Notes: generated by a model not told the origin, from the letters alone. 64,000 nucleotides of DNA from Amycolatopsis circi (GCF_003385235.1 NZ_PQIA01000010.1:62001-126000), one strand, 5' to 3'. Shown: positions 8,452 through 17,152, numbered from the stretch's first letter. A program made the numbers and translations.

Positions 8452-9469
8452 CGCGCAGCCGAGCCACGTCGGCCGCGAAAGCGGTCTCCTCAGACGGTTC
8501 CGCCGACTCGTCCGGCACCGCCGAGGCCGAGCTGCGCAGCATCTGCGCGGCCGCGCTCGGCGACAGCTCGGGACCGACGCCGGACAGCAGCAGCCCGTCG
8601 TTGATCTCGCTCATCATGGTCAGCAGCCGTTCCCGGCCGGTCCCCGACGCGTCATCGAGACGGACGACATCCGGATACCGCGAAGCCAGGTGCTGTCGCA
8701 ACGGCCGAAGCACCGCCCGCGTCCGCGCGTCGCGCACCGCCCGCCCCAGCGCAGGCATCGCTGGCACCGTCAGCCCCACCACGATCAGCAGTACCGAAAC
8801 CGCCGGAAAGCCGACCGCGAGCGAACACCGAACCGTCGAAAACGCGCCGCGACACAGCTTCGTGACCGGATGCTCGGCAGTCAGATCGCTGAGCAGATCG
8901 ACGATCTTCCCGATTAGATAAGCGAAAGCGAACACACAAGCCACGAGCATGATGCCCAGCCCGGCTCGCAGCGCGCCGGTACCCGCGCGTACCGCGCCTG
9001 CCGACACCACCGCGATATCCGCGACCGCTAAACCCAGATACAGCGTGTAGACAACGATGTATACGACCAGTGACGGATTAGACCGGTACAGCTCGTCGAA
9101 GAGCCCGACACCGATCGGCAGCCCGCGCGTCGCGAAGAACGACGCAGTGAGAACGACGAGCGCGACAATCAACGCCCCAAGCCGCGCGCGCCGTCGACGC
9201 TCTGCCACGCCACCGATCTCCGCGACAGTCACCTCGATGCCGTACGCAGCCACCATCGTCGCGAGGTTCGACAGCAGCCGGCCTAGGCTCGGGTACAGCT
9301 GGCTCTCGATCGCCTGCGCGCTGTCGGCGAGCAAGCACAACGCGACGCCGAGGGCGATCAGGCTGGTCGCCAGACCCGCGCCCGCACCAGTACGCCGCGC
9401 GCGGACCACGCGCCAGATTCCGACCGCGAGGGCGAGCAAGCCGACCCCGAAGAAAAGAACGTCGATCAT
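8393..9469 (-). CDS. 7-TM integral membrane protein, MAB_1171c-like
   Basis: A 358-aa protein starting at ATG 9469. Seven hydrophobic segments can be read in about the first 250 residues (MIDVLFFGVGLLALAVG opens the first). A cytoplasmic tail of about 110 residues includes a conserved-looking RLLTMMSEINDGLLLL-like helix (actual RERLLTMMSEINDG) and an Ala/Glu-rich end. This matches my memory of actinobacterial membrane proteins labelled 'MAB_1171c-family putative transporter', which occur beside ImmA/IrrE peptidases and XRE regulators. It starts 7 bp after the peptidase gene and is the last gene of that unit. It may be a sensor or an effector in the membrane; transport has not been shown. Its 3' end overlaps the 2H-protein gene. 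Confidence 0.7.
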   Translation of the reverse strand: MIDVLFFGVGLLALAVGIWRVVRARRTGAGAGLATSLIALGVALCLLADSAQAIESQLYPSLGRLLSNLATMVAAYGIEVTVAEIGGVAERRRRARLGALIVALVVLTASFFATRGLPIGVGLFDELYRSNPSLVVYIVVYTLYLGLAVADIAVVSAGAVRAGTGALRAGLGIMLVACVFAFAYLIGKIVDLLSDLTAEHPVTKLCRGAFSTVRCSLAVGFPAVSVLLIVVGLTVPAMPALGRAVRDARTRAVLRPLRQHLASRYPDVVRLDDASGTGRERLLTMMSEINDGLLLSGVGPELSPSAAAQMLRSSASAVPDESAEPSEETAFAADVARLRAIAQAFRAEPTAGAANPVQ

Positions 9470-9476
9470 CCGCGCG

Positions 9477-10085
9477 CTATCCCAGCAGCGACGCGAAGCG
9501 CCGCGCGCGATCCGCTGCCGGACCGGATGCGCCTGGCCGCAACTGGGCACCGTCCGCCGTAGCGGCGCTCATCAGGAACACGGCAATGAGCTCCGCTTCG
9601 TACTCGTCGGAATTCGTCGTGACGCGGGTGAGCAGATGCGACAGCAGGTGCGCGCTGAGATCAGGCGCGACCGTCGCCGCTTCGGCGTCGGTGAGCACGC
9701 ATTCGCCGCGGTGCTCGCACAGCAAGTGAGCGATTTCGTGGGCGATGATGTGGTCCTGGTGCAACGACGACGTGCCCGCCGCGTACGCGATGAGGTCGAA
9801 GTCTTCGTGCCGCTGCCACGCGCCGGAGGGCTGGCCGGGCGCGTAGTCGAGGCCGATCAGGTCGATATCGCGGCCGCGGTGCTGCTCCAGCCGGTCGATC
9901 CACGCGTTCATCGACCACGGCCGCGGGGCGGGCACGTGCCGCAGCAGGTCGCGCACCCGGTTGCGGGCGCGCACGCGCACGGTCGGGTCGATGTCCCCTC
10001 CCGAGGCGATCGGCGGCTGGACCAGCCTGGTGCACCAGGGCGTCCCCGGTATTCCGGCCGTCGCCAGCATAGCCGCCCGGCTCAC
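9477..10085 (-). CDS. ImmA/IrrE-family metallopeptidase-like protein
   Basis: A 202-aa protein whose GTG start at 10085 overlaps the TGA of the XRE gene by 4 bp. The zinc-peptidase motif HEIAH is at 116-120 within QDHIIAHEIAHLLCEH, the pattern of the ImmA/IrrE family. ImmA (Bacillus) and IrrE (Deinococcus) cleave XRE-type repressors after a signal. Pairing with an upstream XRE gene in one transcript therefore suggests that this protein cleaves or releases the neighbouring repressor. The third metal ligand is expected about 25-30 residues after the motif and cannot be fixed by eye. The C-terminal quarter has no recognised domain. The pairing is seen in the sequence; the cleavage is inferred. 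Confidence 0.78.
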   Translation of the reverse strand: MSRAAMLATAGIPGTPWCTRLVQPPIASGGDIDPTVRVRARNRVRDLLRHVPAPRPWSMNAWIDRLEQHRGRDIDLIGLDYAPGQPSGAWQRHEDFDLIAYAAGTSSLHQDHIIAHEIAHLLCEHRGECVLTDAEAATVAPDLSAHLLSHLLTRVTTNSDEYEAELIAVFLMSAATADGAQLRPGASGPAADRARRFASLLG

Positions 10086-10525
10086 TCCGGCTTGCGTCCG
10101 CGCCGGGTGCGGTCGCGTCCCTCGGTGTAGCTGTCGAGCTGGTCCATCAGGGCGGAAACGGTCTGCCGGTCGCGCTCGGAAAGCCGCATCGCGCGCTGCG
10201 CCAGGTCGCGGGCCTGGGTGTCGCGCCAGGCGACGACGTCGGCGACCTGCTCGTCGACCCGGCCGGCGACCTCGTCGTCGAAGAAGTAGGTGACCGGCAC
10301 GCCGAAGAATCGCGCGAGCGCCTGGATGTGCGACCGCTTCGGGTCGCGCCGGGCGCCGACGGCCAGCTGCTGCACGTGCGTGGCCGACATGCTGACGCCG
10401 GTCACGTCGGCGACGCCCTGGGCGATCTCGCGGTAGGAGTAGGGCTTGCGGTCCGGCGGGTGCACGGTCGCGATCAGGTGCGCCAGCCGTTCCGCGAAGC
10501 TGCGCTCCTGGTCCTGCTCGGCCAT
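10082..10525 (-). CDS. XRE-family helix-turn-helix regulator
   Basis: A 147-aa DNA-binding protein. An XRE/Cro-type helix-turn-helix lies at about 25-80: SYREIAQGVADVTG is the first helix pair, MSATHVQQLAVGARRDPKRS the recognition helix region, and ALARFFGVPVTYFFDDE the typical trailing helix. This arrangement is like EspR and related actinobacterial regulators. The C-terminal 60 residues form a charged helical dimerisation region. GGGGGCGG precedes the ATG at 10525. It heads a three-gene unit with the peptidase and the 7-TM protein (4-bp overlap, then a 7-bp gap). The likely target is the palindrome at 10628-10643 upstream; autoregulation is inferred. Confidence 0.82.
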   Translation of the reverse strand: MAEQDQERSFAERLAHLIATVHPPDRKPYSYREIAQGVADVTGVSMSATHVQQLAVGARRDPKRSHIQALARFFGVPVTYFFDDEVAGRVDEQVADVVAWRDTQARDLAQRAMRLSERDRQTVSALMDQLDSYTEGRDRTRRGRKPE

Positions 10526-10583
10526 GCCGCCCCCATCACCGTTCCGTCTCCGTAACAGCGTTCAGCATAACCGTCCCGAAAAC

Positions 10584-10614
10584 TTGACACCAGCCGTCCC
10601 GTTCCGGCTACACT
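10584..10614 (+). promoter_or_regulatory. candidate sigma-70-type promoter reading toward the epimerase gene
   Basis: TTGACA at 10584-10589 and TACACT at 10609-10614 are separated by 19 bp, one or two bases longer than ideal. The start point would fall near 10621, just before the palindrome at 10628-10643, so a repressor bound there could block it. A TATGCT box on the opposite strand (10569-10564) may serve the XRE gene. Confidence 0.45.
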
Positions 10615-10627
10615 CGCCCCGCGCATC

Positions 10628-10643
10628 GTTTAGAAAACTAAAC
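10628..10643. promoter_or_regulatory. perfect palindrome GTTTAG-N4-CTAAAC, candidate operator
   Basis: Six-base arms with a 4-bp AAAA centre form an AT-rich, perfectly symmetrical site in otherwise very GC-rich DNA. It lies between the divergent XRE gene (start 10525) and the epimerase gene (start 10761), just downstream of the candidate promoter at 10584-10614. The size suits a dimeric helix-turn-helix protein; the XRE protein next door is the first suspect. Confidence 0.5.
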
Positions 10644-10760
10644 ACCGGGATCCGCGTGCGGTCGCTGGGGGTGCCCGCACGCGGTCCCGCGCTCGCCTGT
10701 GCCTTGTCCAAGCGAGGGACGCACAAGTGCCGCACAGGCTGCGGAGGTAGGTTGTGCGCC

Positions 10761-11705
10761 ATGACACTCCCCCACAGTCCCGAAAGGACACCCGTCGTCG
10801 TCACCGGCGGCAGCGGTTTCATCGGCCGCGCTGTCGTGCGCGAGTTCCGGGAGCGCGGCTATCCGGTCACTGTCGTGGACCGCGTGCGCTACGAGACGAC
10901 GGACGAGGGAGTGCGCGTCGTCGTCGGCGATCTGCGCGACGCCGAGACCCGCGAAGCAGCTGTCGAAGCAGGCGTCGGCGGGATCGTGCACCTCGCCGCG
11001 CTGACGTCCGTACTGAAGTCTGTGGAGCTGCCGCGCGACACGTACGCGGAGAACGTCGCGGTGACACAAGAACTTCTCGAACTGTGCCGCGTACGCGAGG
11101 TGCCGCGGTTCATTCTCGCGTCGACGAACGCAGTGATCGGCGATGTCGGCACTAGCACCATCACAGTCGACCTGCCCACGAAGCCGCTTACGCCATACGG
11201 TGCCACGAAAGCAGCCTGCGAGATGCTGCTGTCTGGCTACGCGGGCGCGTACGGCCTTACGACGTGCGCGTTGCGCTTCACCAACGTGTACGGGCCGGGC
11301 ATGTCGCACAAAGACAGCTTCGTCCCGCGCATGATGCGCGCGGCGTTGAATAATGAAGGCGTGCGGGTGTACGGCACCGGCGCGCAGCGTCGCGACCTCG
11401 TGCACGTAGACGACGTCGTGCGCGCGATCGTGCTCGCGTACGAGAGCGGCTACACGGGCCGCGCGATCGTCGGCGCCGGACATTCGGTGTCAGTACTGGA
11501 AATGGTCGAGACCGTGCGCGCGGTGACCGGGGCCGAGTTGCCGGTCGAGCACATTCCCGCGCCCGCCGGCGAGATGCCCGCGGTGGTGGTGGACGTGTCA
11601 GCGAGCGCGGAAACCATCGGCTACCGACCGGAAATCAGCCTCGCCGACGGCCTCGCCACGGCCTGGAAGTACTTCTCCGGCCTGGACCGGGCCGAGGCGC
11701 CGTGA
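10761..11705 (+). CDS. NAD-dependent epimerase/dehydratase (extended SDR)
   Basis: A 314-aa nucleotide-sugar epimerase-like protein. The Rossmann motif VVVTGGSGFIG is at about 12-22, the acidic cofactor loop is VVDR, and the YxxxK catalytic pair is in PYGATKAACE, preceded by ILASTNAVIG. RFTNVYGPG is the usual substrate-side loop. ATG 10761 is taken as start, with GGAGG 13 bp upstream; an in-frame TTG at 10752 lies closer to that site and is possible. The 3' end overlaps the glycosyltransferase gene by 4 bp, so the two are translated together and the product probably feeds that enzyme. Which sugar it acts on cannot be told. Confidence 0.85.
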   Translation: MTLPHSPERTPVVVTGGSGFIGRAVVREFRERGYPVTVVDRVRYETTDEGVRVVVGDLRDAETREAAVEAGVGGIVHLAALTSVLKSVELPRDTYAENVAVTQELLELCRVREVPRFILASTNAVIGDVGTSTITVDLPTKPLTPYGATKAACEMLLSGYAGAYGLTTCALRFTNVYGPGMSHKDSFVPRMMRAALNNEGVRVYGTGAQRRDLVHVDDVVRAIVLAYESGYTGRAIVGAGHSVSVLEMVETVRAVTGAELPVEHIPAPAGEMPAVVVDVSASAETIGYRPEISLADGLATAWKYFSGLDRAEAP

Positions 11706-13876
11706 CCGGATTCCTCCGCCGCCACGCGTTCCTGCTGGTGCTCCTCGCCGCGGGAACCACGCTGCGGGCGCTGGCCTGGGTCGCCTACCGTCCGGCGCTG
11801 CTGTACATCGATTCCTTCCGGTACCTGGACAATCTGCACGGCCTGCGCGCCGACGGGATCAACCCGGTCGGCTACGACCTGCTGCTGAAGCCGCTGCTCG
11901 CGGTCGGCGGGCTGTCGTTCGTCGCCGCCGTGCAGCACCTGACTGGACTCGCGATCGCGGTCGGGATCTACGCACTGGCCCGGCGGCTCGGCGCGCGCAA
12001 CTGGGTGGGCGCGCTGGCCGCCGCGCCGATGCTGCTCGACGCGTACCAGGTGCAGATCGAGCAGAACATCATGGCCGAGGTGCTGTTCGAGGCACTGCTG
12101 TTCGGCCTGCTGTGGCTGGTGCTGGCCAAGGGAAAACCGAGCTGGCGGCGGATCGCGCTGGCCGGGCTCGTGGTCGGGTTCGGGGTGCTGGTGCGGCTGA
12201 TCGGCGTCACGATCGCCGTGCCGTTCCTGCTGTACGTCCTCGCCGCGGGCAGCGCGTGGCGTTCGTGGCGGGGCTGGCGCGACGCCGGGATCGGGCTGTT
12301 GGCGATCCTCGTCGTGGTGGCCCCGTACGCGGCGCAAGTCAAGGCAGAGACCGGAAAATGGGGGCTGAGCGGGCCGTCCGGCAGCATGCTCTACGGCCGC
12401 ACCGCCGCGGTCGCCGACTGCGCGAAACTCCGGCTCGACCCGGTCGTGCGGCAGTTCTGTCCCACCGAACCGGTCGCGAACCGGCTGGTCGACAACTACA
12501 CGCACGCCGATCTCGACCCGGCGTGGCCCGGTCCGCTGCCGCCCGGCGCGGACAAGGGCGCGCTGGCGCACGAATTCGCGATGACCGCGCTGAAAGCGCA
12601 GTGGTGGGACGTCGCGACGTCGATCCTCGGCGACTTCGGGAAGAGCTTCCAGTTCACCCGCGACACCGCGGCCACCGACGTGCCGATCGACCGGTGGCAG
12701 TTCCAGCTGACCTACCCGCAGTTCGCCGATCCCGCCGCGGTCAAGGCGGTCACGCAGCAGTACGACGGCACAGATCCCGAGGTCAATGAGCCGATCGCGG
12801 TGTTCCTGCGCGACTACCAGATCAACGGCGGGTTCGTGCCCGGCGCGGTGCTCGGGTTCTTCGCGCTGCTCGGCCTGTTGACCTTGCTGCGGCGCAAGAA
12901 ACCCCGGCACGTCGCGCGCAGCGGTGCGCTGTTCGCTGCTGGGACTGGGTTGTTCCTGCTGTTCGGGTCCGCGGTGTTCGAGTTTTCCTGGCGCTACCAA
13001 CTGCCTGCGCTCGTCCTGTTGCCGGTTGCCGGCGCGCTCGGGTTCACCACGCTCACCGTGGCGAGCCGTCGTCGGCTCGGCAGTTATCCGGACACGGTCG
13101 ACGAAGGCGCGATCGCGGACTTCCACGACCGGCATCCCGGCGCGAAGCTGTCCGAACTGACCGTGGTGATCGCCGCGTACAACGAAGCCGGTGGCATCGG
13201 GCAGGTGCTGGAGAAGATGCCGGACGAATGTCTTGGGCTGCGAGTAGACGTCCTGGTGGTCGTAGACGGCGGTACGGACAACACTGCGGCCATTGCGGAG
13301 GACCATGGCGCGTACGTGTGCGTCGCGCCGACTAACCGCGGCCAGGGCGCCGCGCTGCGTCTCGGATATCACCTCGCTGCCGAGAACGGCGCGAAGTACA
13401 TCGTCACCACCGACGGCGACGGTCAGTACGACAACAGCGAAATGGCCGAACTCCTCGCGCCGCTGCTGGACGGCACCGCGGATTTCGTGACCGGCTCCAG
13501 GCGGTTGGGCCACGAAGAGGCCGACAGCCGGATGCGCTGGGTCGGAGTGCGCGTGTTCGCGTGGCTCGCGTCGGTGCTGACGTGGCGGCGGATCACCGAC
13601 ACGTCGTTCGGATTCCGTTCGCTGCGCGCGGAACTAGCGTGCGCGATCCCGCTGAACGAACCGCAGTACCAGTCGTCGGAACTGCTGCTGGGCGCGACCG
13701 CGCGAGGCGCGCGCGTGCTCGAACGGCCGATGAGCATGCGGCTGCGCAAGGCGGGCAAGAGCAAGAAGGGCGGCAGCGTCGTGTACGGCGCGAACTACGC
13801 GCGGGTCATGACCGGGACGTGGTGGCGGGGCTACGTGCTGCGCCGCGGTCGAAAACGAACCGGTCGAGCATCGTGA
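11702..13876 (+). CDS. two-domain protein: GT-C-like membrane domain fused to a family 2 glycosyltransferase
   Basis: A 724-aa protein with two parts. Residues about 1-465 are polytopic: a first helix near LLVLLAAGTTLRALAWV, a luminal RPALLYIDSFRYL loop with an acidic residue as in PMT/ArnT-type lipid-linked sugar transferases, and about ten membrane segments. Residues about 482-724 are a GT2 domain of the dolichyl/polyprenyl-phosphate mannosyltransferase type: LTVVIAAYNEA, LVVVDGGTDNT and the metal-binding VTTDGDGQYD (about 570-580). DPM1-like enzymes make polyprenyl-phosphate sugars that GT-C enzymes then use, so the fusion could make and spend its own lipid-linked donor. The 4-bp overlap with the epimerase and the convergent GtrA gene (71-bp overlap) support a shared envelope-glycosylation role. 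Confidence 0.8.
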   Translation: MTGFLRRHAFLLVLLAAGTTLRALAWVAYRPALLYIDSFRYLDNLHGLRADGINPVGYDLLLKPLLAVGGLSFVAAVQHLTGLAIAVGIYALARRLGARNWVGALAAAPMLLDAYQVQIEQNIMAEVLFEALLFGLLWLVLAKGKPSWRRIALAGLVVGFGVLVRLIGVTIAVPFLLYVLAAGSAWRSWRGWRDAGIGLLAILVVVAPYAAQVKAETGKWGLSGPSGSMLYGRTAAVADCAKLRLDPVVRQFCPTEPVANRLVDNYTHADLDPAWPGPLPPGADKGALAHEFAMTALKAQWWDVATSILGDFGKSFQFTRDTAATDVPIDRWQFQLTYPQFADPAAVKAVTQQYDGTDPEVNEPIAVFLRDYQINGGFVPGAVLGFFALLGLLTLLRRKKPRHVARSGALFAAGTGLFLLFGSAVFEFSWRYQLPALVLLPVAGALGFTTLTVASRRRLGSYPDTVDEGAIADFHDRHPGAKLSELTVVIAAYNEAGGIGQVLEKMPDECLGLRVDVLVVVDGGTDNTAAIAEDHGAYVCVAPTNRGQGAALRLGYHLAAENGAKYIVTTDGDGQYDNSEMAELLAPLLDGTADFVTGSRRLGHEEADSRMRWVGVRVFAWLASVLTWRRITDTSFGFRSLRAELACAIPLNEPQYQSSELLLGATARGARVLERPMSMRLRKAGKSKKGGSVVYGANYARVMTGTWWRGYVLRRGRKRTGRAS

Positions 13877-14312
13877 ACTTCGCGACGAACACCAGCGCGT
13901 AGCTGAGCACGTACGCCGCGTCGAGCAGCACGACCCACCAGAAATGCGGCAGGTGCAGCGGCGCGAGCAGACGCCCGGCGAGCGTGGTCAGGCCGACCGA
14001 GGCGAGGCCGCCGAGCGCGATGACGAGGACGTAGGGCAGCAGCTCGCGGACCGGTTCGGGACGGCCGCGGCGGCCCCACACCCAGCGCCGGGTGAGGAAG
14101 AAGTTCAGCACCGCCCCGGCCGCGAACGCGCACGTGCTGGCCAGCCACGGGGCCCCTTCGGCGGCGAGCACCGCGATCAGCGCGGCCTGGCTGAGCAGGG
14201 TCGCGGCCACCGAACTGGCGGCCGCGCGGACGAACCGGGCCAGGCCGCGGCGGCGCGGCTTGGGCGATTCTTCCGTCGTGCGCGGGTTCGCCGGGTTGGT
14301 TACCGTCGTCAT
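13806..14312 (-). CDS. GtrA-family membrane protein
   Basis: A 168-aa protein with four predicted membrane helices and a short charged N-terminus (MTTVTNPANPRTTEESPKP). The pattern FVRAAASSVAATLLSQAALI, then CAFAAGAVLNFFLTRRWVW, is the hallmark of GtrA/DPMS-like proteins, where FxxxRxWVF ends helix 2. GtrA proteins are thought to flip polyprenyl-phosphate-linked sugars across the membrane. ATG 14312 is chosen with GGGGAC just upstream; a longer frame to 14384 is Arg-rich and unlikely. The 3' end overlaps the 3' end of the convergent GT fusion gene by 71 bp, and that partner is exactly the enzyme type GtrA proteins serve. Confidence 0.85.
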   Translation of the reverse strand: MTTVTNPANPRTTEESPKPRRRGLARFVRAAASSVAATLLSQAALIAVLAAEGAPWLASTCAFAAGAVLNFFLTRRWVWGRRGRPEPVRELLPYVLVIALGGLASVGLTTLAGRLLAPLHLPHFWWVVLLDAAYVLSYALVFVAKFTMLDRFVFDRGAARSPATTSRS

Positions 14313-14501
14313 AGTCCCCAGTCTCCCCTCGGGCCGCCGGCTCCGCCGCGCGACCCCCCGGCCCACAGCGGATTCACAGCTCACTGCCAGCCGGAGATCA
14401 GCGGCCGGCGGTTAGGTTCGGATCTGCCACCGCGACACCGGGCTTCGTGTTAGAACAGAAGGCCGCGCTGGTCGCGAAAACGAAAGGAAAGGGTGCTCCG
14501 G

Positions 14502-15659
14502 ATGCGAGTGCTGGTTCTCGGCGGTGACGGTTACCTAGGCTGGCCCACTGCGCTCCACTTGTCGGACAAAGGCCACGAAGTGGCTGTTCTGGACAACTTC
14601 GCGCGGCGGCGCTACGACGTCGAACTCGGAGCCGAGAGCCTCGTCCCGATCGAAGACCTGGGCACCCGCGCCGACGCCTGGCGCGCGGTGTCCGGCAAGC
14701 GGATCGCCTGCTACGAAGGCGACCTGCTCGACGCGGAATTCCTCTTCGGCGCGGTGCGCGATTTCCGCCCGTCCGCGATCGTGCATTTCGCCGAGCAGCG
14801 GTCCGCGCCGTATTCGATGATCGACCGCGAGCACGCCGTCTACACGCAGCACAACAACGTCGTCGGCAACCTCAACCTGCTGTACGCGATCGCCGAGATC
14901 GACCCGGACATCCACCTGGTCAAACTGGGCACGATGGGCGAGTACGGCACCCCGAACATCGACATCGAGGAAGGCTGGCTCGAGGTCGAGCACAACGGCC
15001 GCCGCGACCGGATGCTGTACCCGAAGAAGCCGGGCTCGTTCTACCACCTGTCGAAGGTGCACGATTCGCACAACATCGAGTTCGCCTGCCGGATCTGGGA
15101 CCTGCGCGCGACCGACCTCAACCAGGGCGTCGTGTACGGCCAGCAGACTCCGCAGACCGCGCTCGACCCCCGCCTGGCCACGCGGTTCGACTACGACGCG
15201 GTGTTCGGCACGGTGCTCAACCGGTTCGTCATCCAGGCCGTGCTGGGGCAGCCGCTCACGGTGTACGGCAAGGGCGGGCAGACGCGCGGGCTGATCGACA
15301 TCCGCGACACCGTCGAGTGCATCCGGCTGGCCGTGGAGAATCCGGCCGACCGCGGCGAGTTCCGGGTGTTCAACCAGATGACCGAGAGCATGTCGGTGCG
15401 GGAGATCGCCGAACTCGTCGCCGACCGCTTCCCCGGGCCGGTGCAGATCGAGAACCTGGACAACCCGCGGGTAGAGCAGCCCGAGCACTACTACAACGTC
15501 AAGCACACCGGGCTGGTCGGGCTGGGACTGGAGCCGCATCTGCTGTCCGACACGCTGATCGAGTCGATGTTCGACATCGTGGGGGCGAACAAGCACCGGG
15601 TGAACGACGAGCGGCTGCGCCCGACGGTGCGCTGGCGCGGGGCCGTCGAAGCGCCCTGA
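14502..15659 (+). CDS. UDP-sulfoquinovose-synthase-like NAD-dependent enzyme
   Basis: A 385-aa extended SDR. MRVLVLGGDGYLGWPTALHL at the N-terminus closely follows the SQD1/Agl3 signature (GGDGYxGW), and FYHLSKVHDSHN supplies the YxxxK pair. SQD1 and Agl3 convert UDP-glucose plus sulfite to UDP-sulfoquinovose. Other family members are plain dehydratase/epimerases, and I cannot see which applies here; residues such as HFAEQRSAPYSM and LKLGTMGEYG (actual VKLGTMGEYG) are compatible with SQD1. ATG 14502 is preferred over GTG 14493 because it begins exactly at the Rossmann strand, with AGGAAAGGG upstream. No sulfolipid synthase gene is near. It lies next to the other glycan genes, but its own promoter is likely in 14313-14501. 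Confidence 0.75.
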   Translation: MRVLVLGGDGYLGWPTALHLSDKGHEVAVLDNFARRRYDVELGAESLVPIEDLGTRADAWRAVSGKRIACYEGDLLDAEFLFGAVRDFRPSAIVHFAEQRSAPYSMIDREHAVYTQHNNVVGNLNLLYAIAEIDPDIHLVKLGTMGEYGTPNIDIEEGWLEVEHNGRRDRMLYPKKPGSFYHLSKVHDSHNIEFACRIWDLRATDLNQGVVYGQQTPQTALDPRLATRFDYDAVFGTVLNRFVIQAVLGQPLTVYGKGGQTRGLIDIRDTVECIRLAVENPADRGEFRVFNQMTESMSVREIAELVADRFPGPVQIENLDNPRVEQPEHYYNVKHTGLVGLGLEPHLLSDTLIESMFDIVGANKHRVNDERLRPTVRWRGAVEAP

Positions 15660-15673
15660 TGTCGCTTCCTGAA

Positions 15674-15728
15674 GTCCGTGAAGGGAACCTTCAGGGACTC
15701 TGAGTCCCTCAAGGTGGCCCTCACGGAC
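15674..15728. repeat. palindromic repeat family 1, copy 1
   Basis: A 55-bp near-palindrome with 27-nt arms (four mismatches) around a single T, core GGGACTC-T-GAGTCCC. It starts 14 bp after the stop at 15659, so it may terminate that transcript. Three related copies are in this window (43995, 44069, 55164). Confidence 0.8.
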
Positions 15729-15838
15729 CGAACCCAGCACGCCCGCGCAGGCAGAAGTGCCGAAATTGTCGGTGGCGGGTGGGATGCTCTTCGAGTCAGC
15801 CCCGGAGGGGACGGAACTGGGAGAGCGGCAAGGAAAAC

Positions 15839-17152
15839 GTGGGGGACGAAGCAGCGGCGCGGTGGAGCCCGGAGCGGGTGCTCGAACTCGCGCCGGACGC
15901 CGCGTCGGCGAAAGCCGGGCGCGGGCAGGCGGCGCCGGCGAAGTGGTCGGACGCGGGCGCGTCGGGCCGCGCGGTCTGGGGCGCCTGCCAAGGCAGCGGG
16001 AAGCGGCCGTACCAGACGGCGGTGGAAACGGCCGGGCCCGCGTTCCGGTGCACCTGCCCGAGCCGGAAGTTCCCGTGCAAGCACTCGCTGGGGTTGCTGC
16101 TGCTCTGGTCGGAGGGGCAGGTCCCCCGCGCGGAGGAGCCCGGATGGGTGCACCAGTGGCTCGACGAACGGGCCGCGCGAGCGGAGCGCACCGAGAAGAA
16201 GACGGACGCGCCGAAGGATCTCGAGGCGGCGGCGAAGCGGGCGCAGGAGCGGCTCGCGCGCGTCACCGCGGGGGCCGCTGAGCTGCGCGGATGGCTCTCC
16301 GACCGGGTGTCCGCCGGGTTCGCGACGTTCGAGCGCGGCGGCGCCGACGAACTGTCCGCGGTCGCCTCGCGGATGGTCGACGCGCAAGCTCCCGGACTGG
16401 CGAACGGCCTGCGCCGGGCGGCCGGCTTCGTCGGCCGCGGCCGGGACTGGCCGGATCGGCTGCTGGCCGAGCTGTCGCTGCTGTACGTGCTCGCGGACGC
16501 GGCGAGCAGGCTGGAATCGCTGCCGACCGGCCTCGCCGACACCGTCCGGACCCGGCTCGGGTTCTCGGTGAGCAACGCGCAGGTGCTGGAGGCCGGCGAG
16601 CGGGTGCCGGACCAGTGGCTGGTCACCGGCGCGGTCGACGAGGAGCAGGACTCGCTGCGCAGCAGGCGCACGTGGTTGCGGGGCAAACGCAGCGGCCGGG
16701 ACGCGCTGGTGCTGTCGTTCGCGCCGCCGGGGCGTCCGCTGGACAGTTCGCTGCCGCCGGGGTTCGAGGTCGCGGGAGAGCTGGTGTTCCACCCGGGCGC
16801 GGTGCCGCTGCGGGCGGTGTTCGACCATCGCGAGGAACCCATGGCTCCGGCGAGTGCACCGGTTGGCGGCACGTTCGCCGCGGCGCTCGCCGAGCATGCT
16901 GCCGCGCTGGCGGCTGATCCGTGGCTGGATCGATGGCCGGTGCTGCTGTCCGACCTCCGTCCGGCGCGGCAGGAAGACGGCTGGGCACTGTCCGATGTAG
17001 ACGGTGCGGCGTTGCCGTTGGCGCCGACGGTGGATCCGTGGCCGTTGCTGGCGCTCGCGGCCGAACGGCCGGTGACGGTGGCCGCGGAGTGGACGACGGC
17101 GGGGTTGCGCCCGTTGAGCTGCTGGCATCGCGACGGGATGGTGCGGCTGTGA
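15839..17152 (+). CDS. SWIM zinc-finger protein, first gene of the MoxR-VWA operon
   Basis: A 437-aa protein. The SWIM finger is CTCPSRKFPCKHSLGLLL (Cys71-x-Cys73-x6-Cys80-x-His82), a zinc-binding module for nucleic acid or protein contacts. It is preceded by RWSPERVLELAPDAASAKAG, typical of the start of this subfamily. A charged helical segment (about 100-150) and a long C-terminal region without recognised motifs follow. GTG 15839 is taken as start because AAGGA precedes it and conserved sequence begins five residues later; upstream frame up to 15779 is not protein-like. It is followed at once by the duplicated junction (17149-17241) and the DUF5691-type gene. The five-gene order SWIM/DUF5691/MoxR/DUF5682/VWA recurs in actinobacteria; its function is not established. 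Confidence 0.82.
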   Translation: MGDEAAARWSPERVLELAPDAASAKAGRGQAAPAKWSDAGASGRAVWGACQGSGKRPYQTAVETAGPAFRCTCPSRKFPCKHSLGLLLLWSEGQVPRAEEPGWVHQWLDERAARAERTEKKTDAPKDLEAAAKRAQERLARVTAGAAELRGWLSDRVSAGFATFERGGADELSAVASRMVDAQAPGLANGLRRAAGFVGRGRDWPDRLLAELSLLYVLADAASRLESLPTGLADTVRTRLGFSVSNAQVLEAGERVPDQWLVTGAVDEEQDSLRSRRTWLRGKRSGRDALVLSFAPPGRPLDSSLPPGFEVAGELVFHPGAVPLRAVFDHREEPMAPASAPVGGTFAAALAEHAAALAADPWLDRWPVLLSDLRPARQEDGWALSDVDGAALPLAPTVDPWPLLALAAERPVTVAAEWTTAGLRPLSCWHRDGMVRL

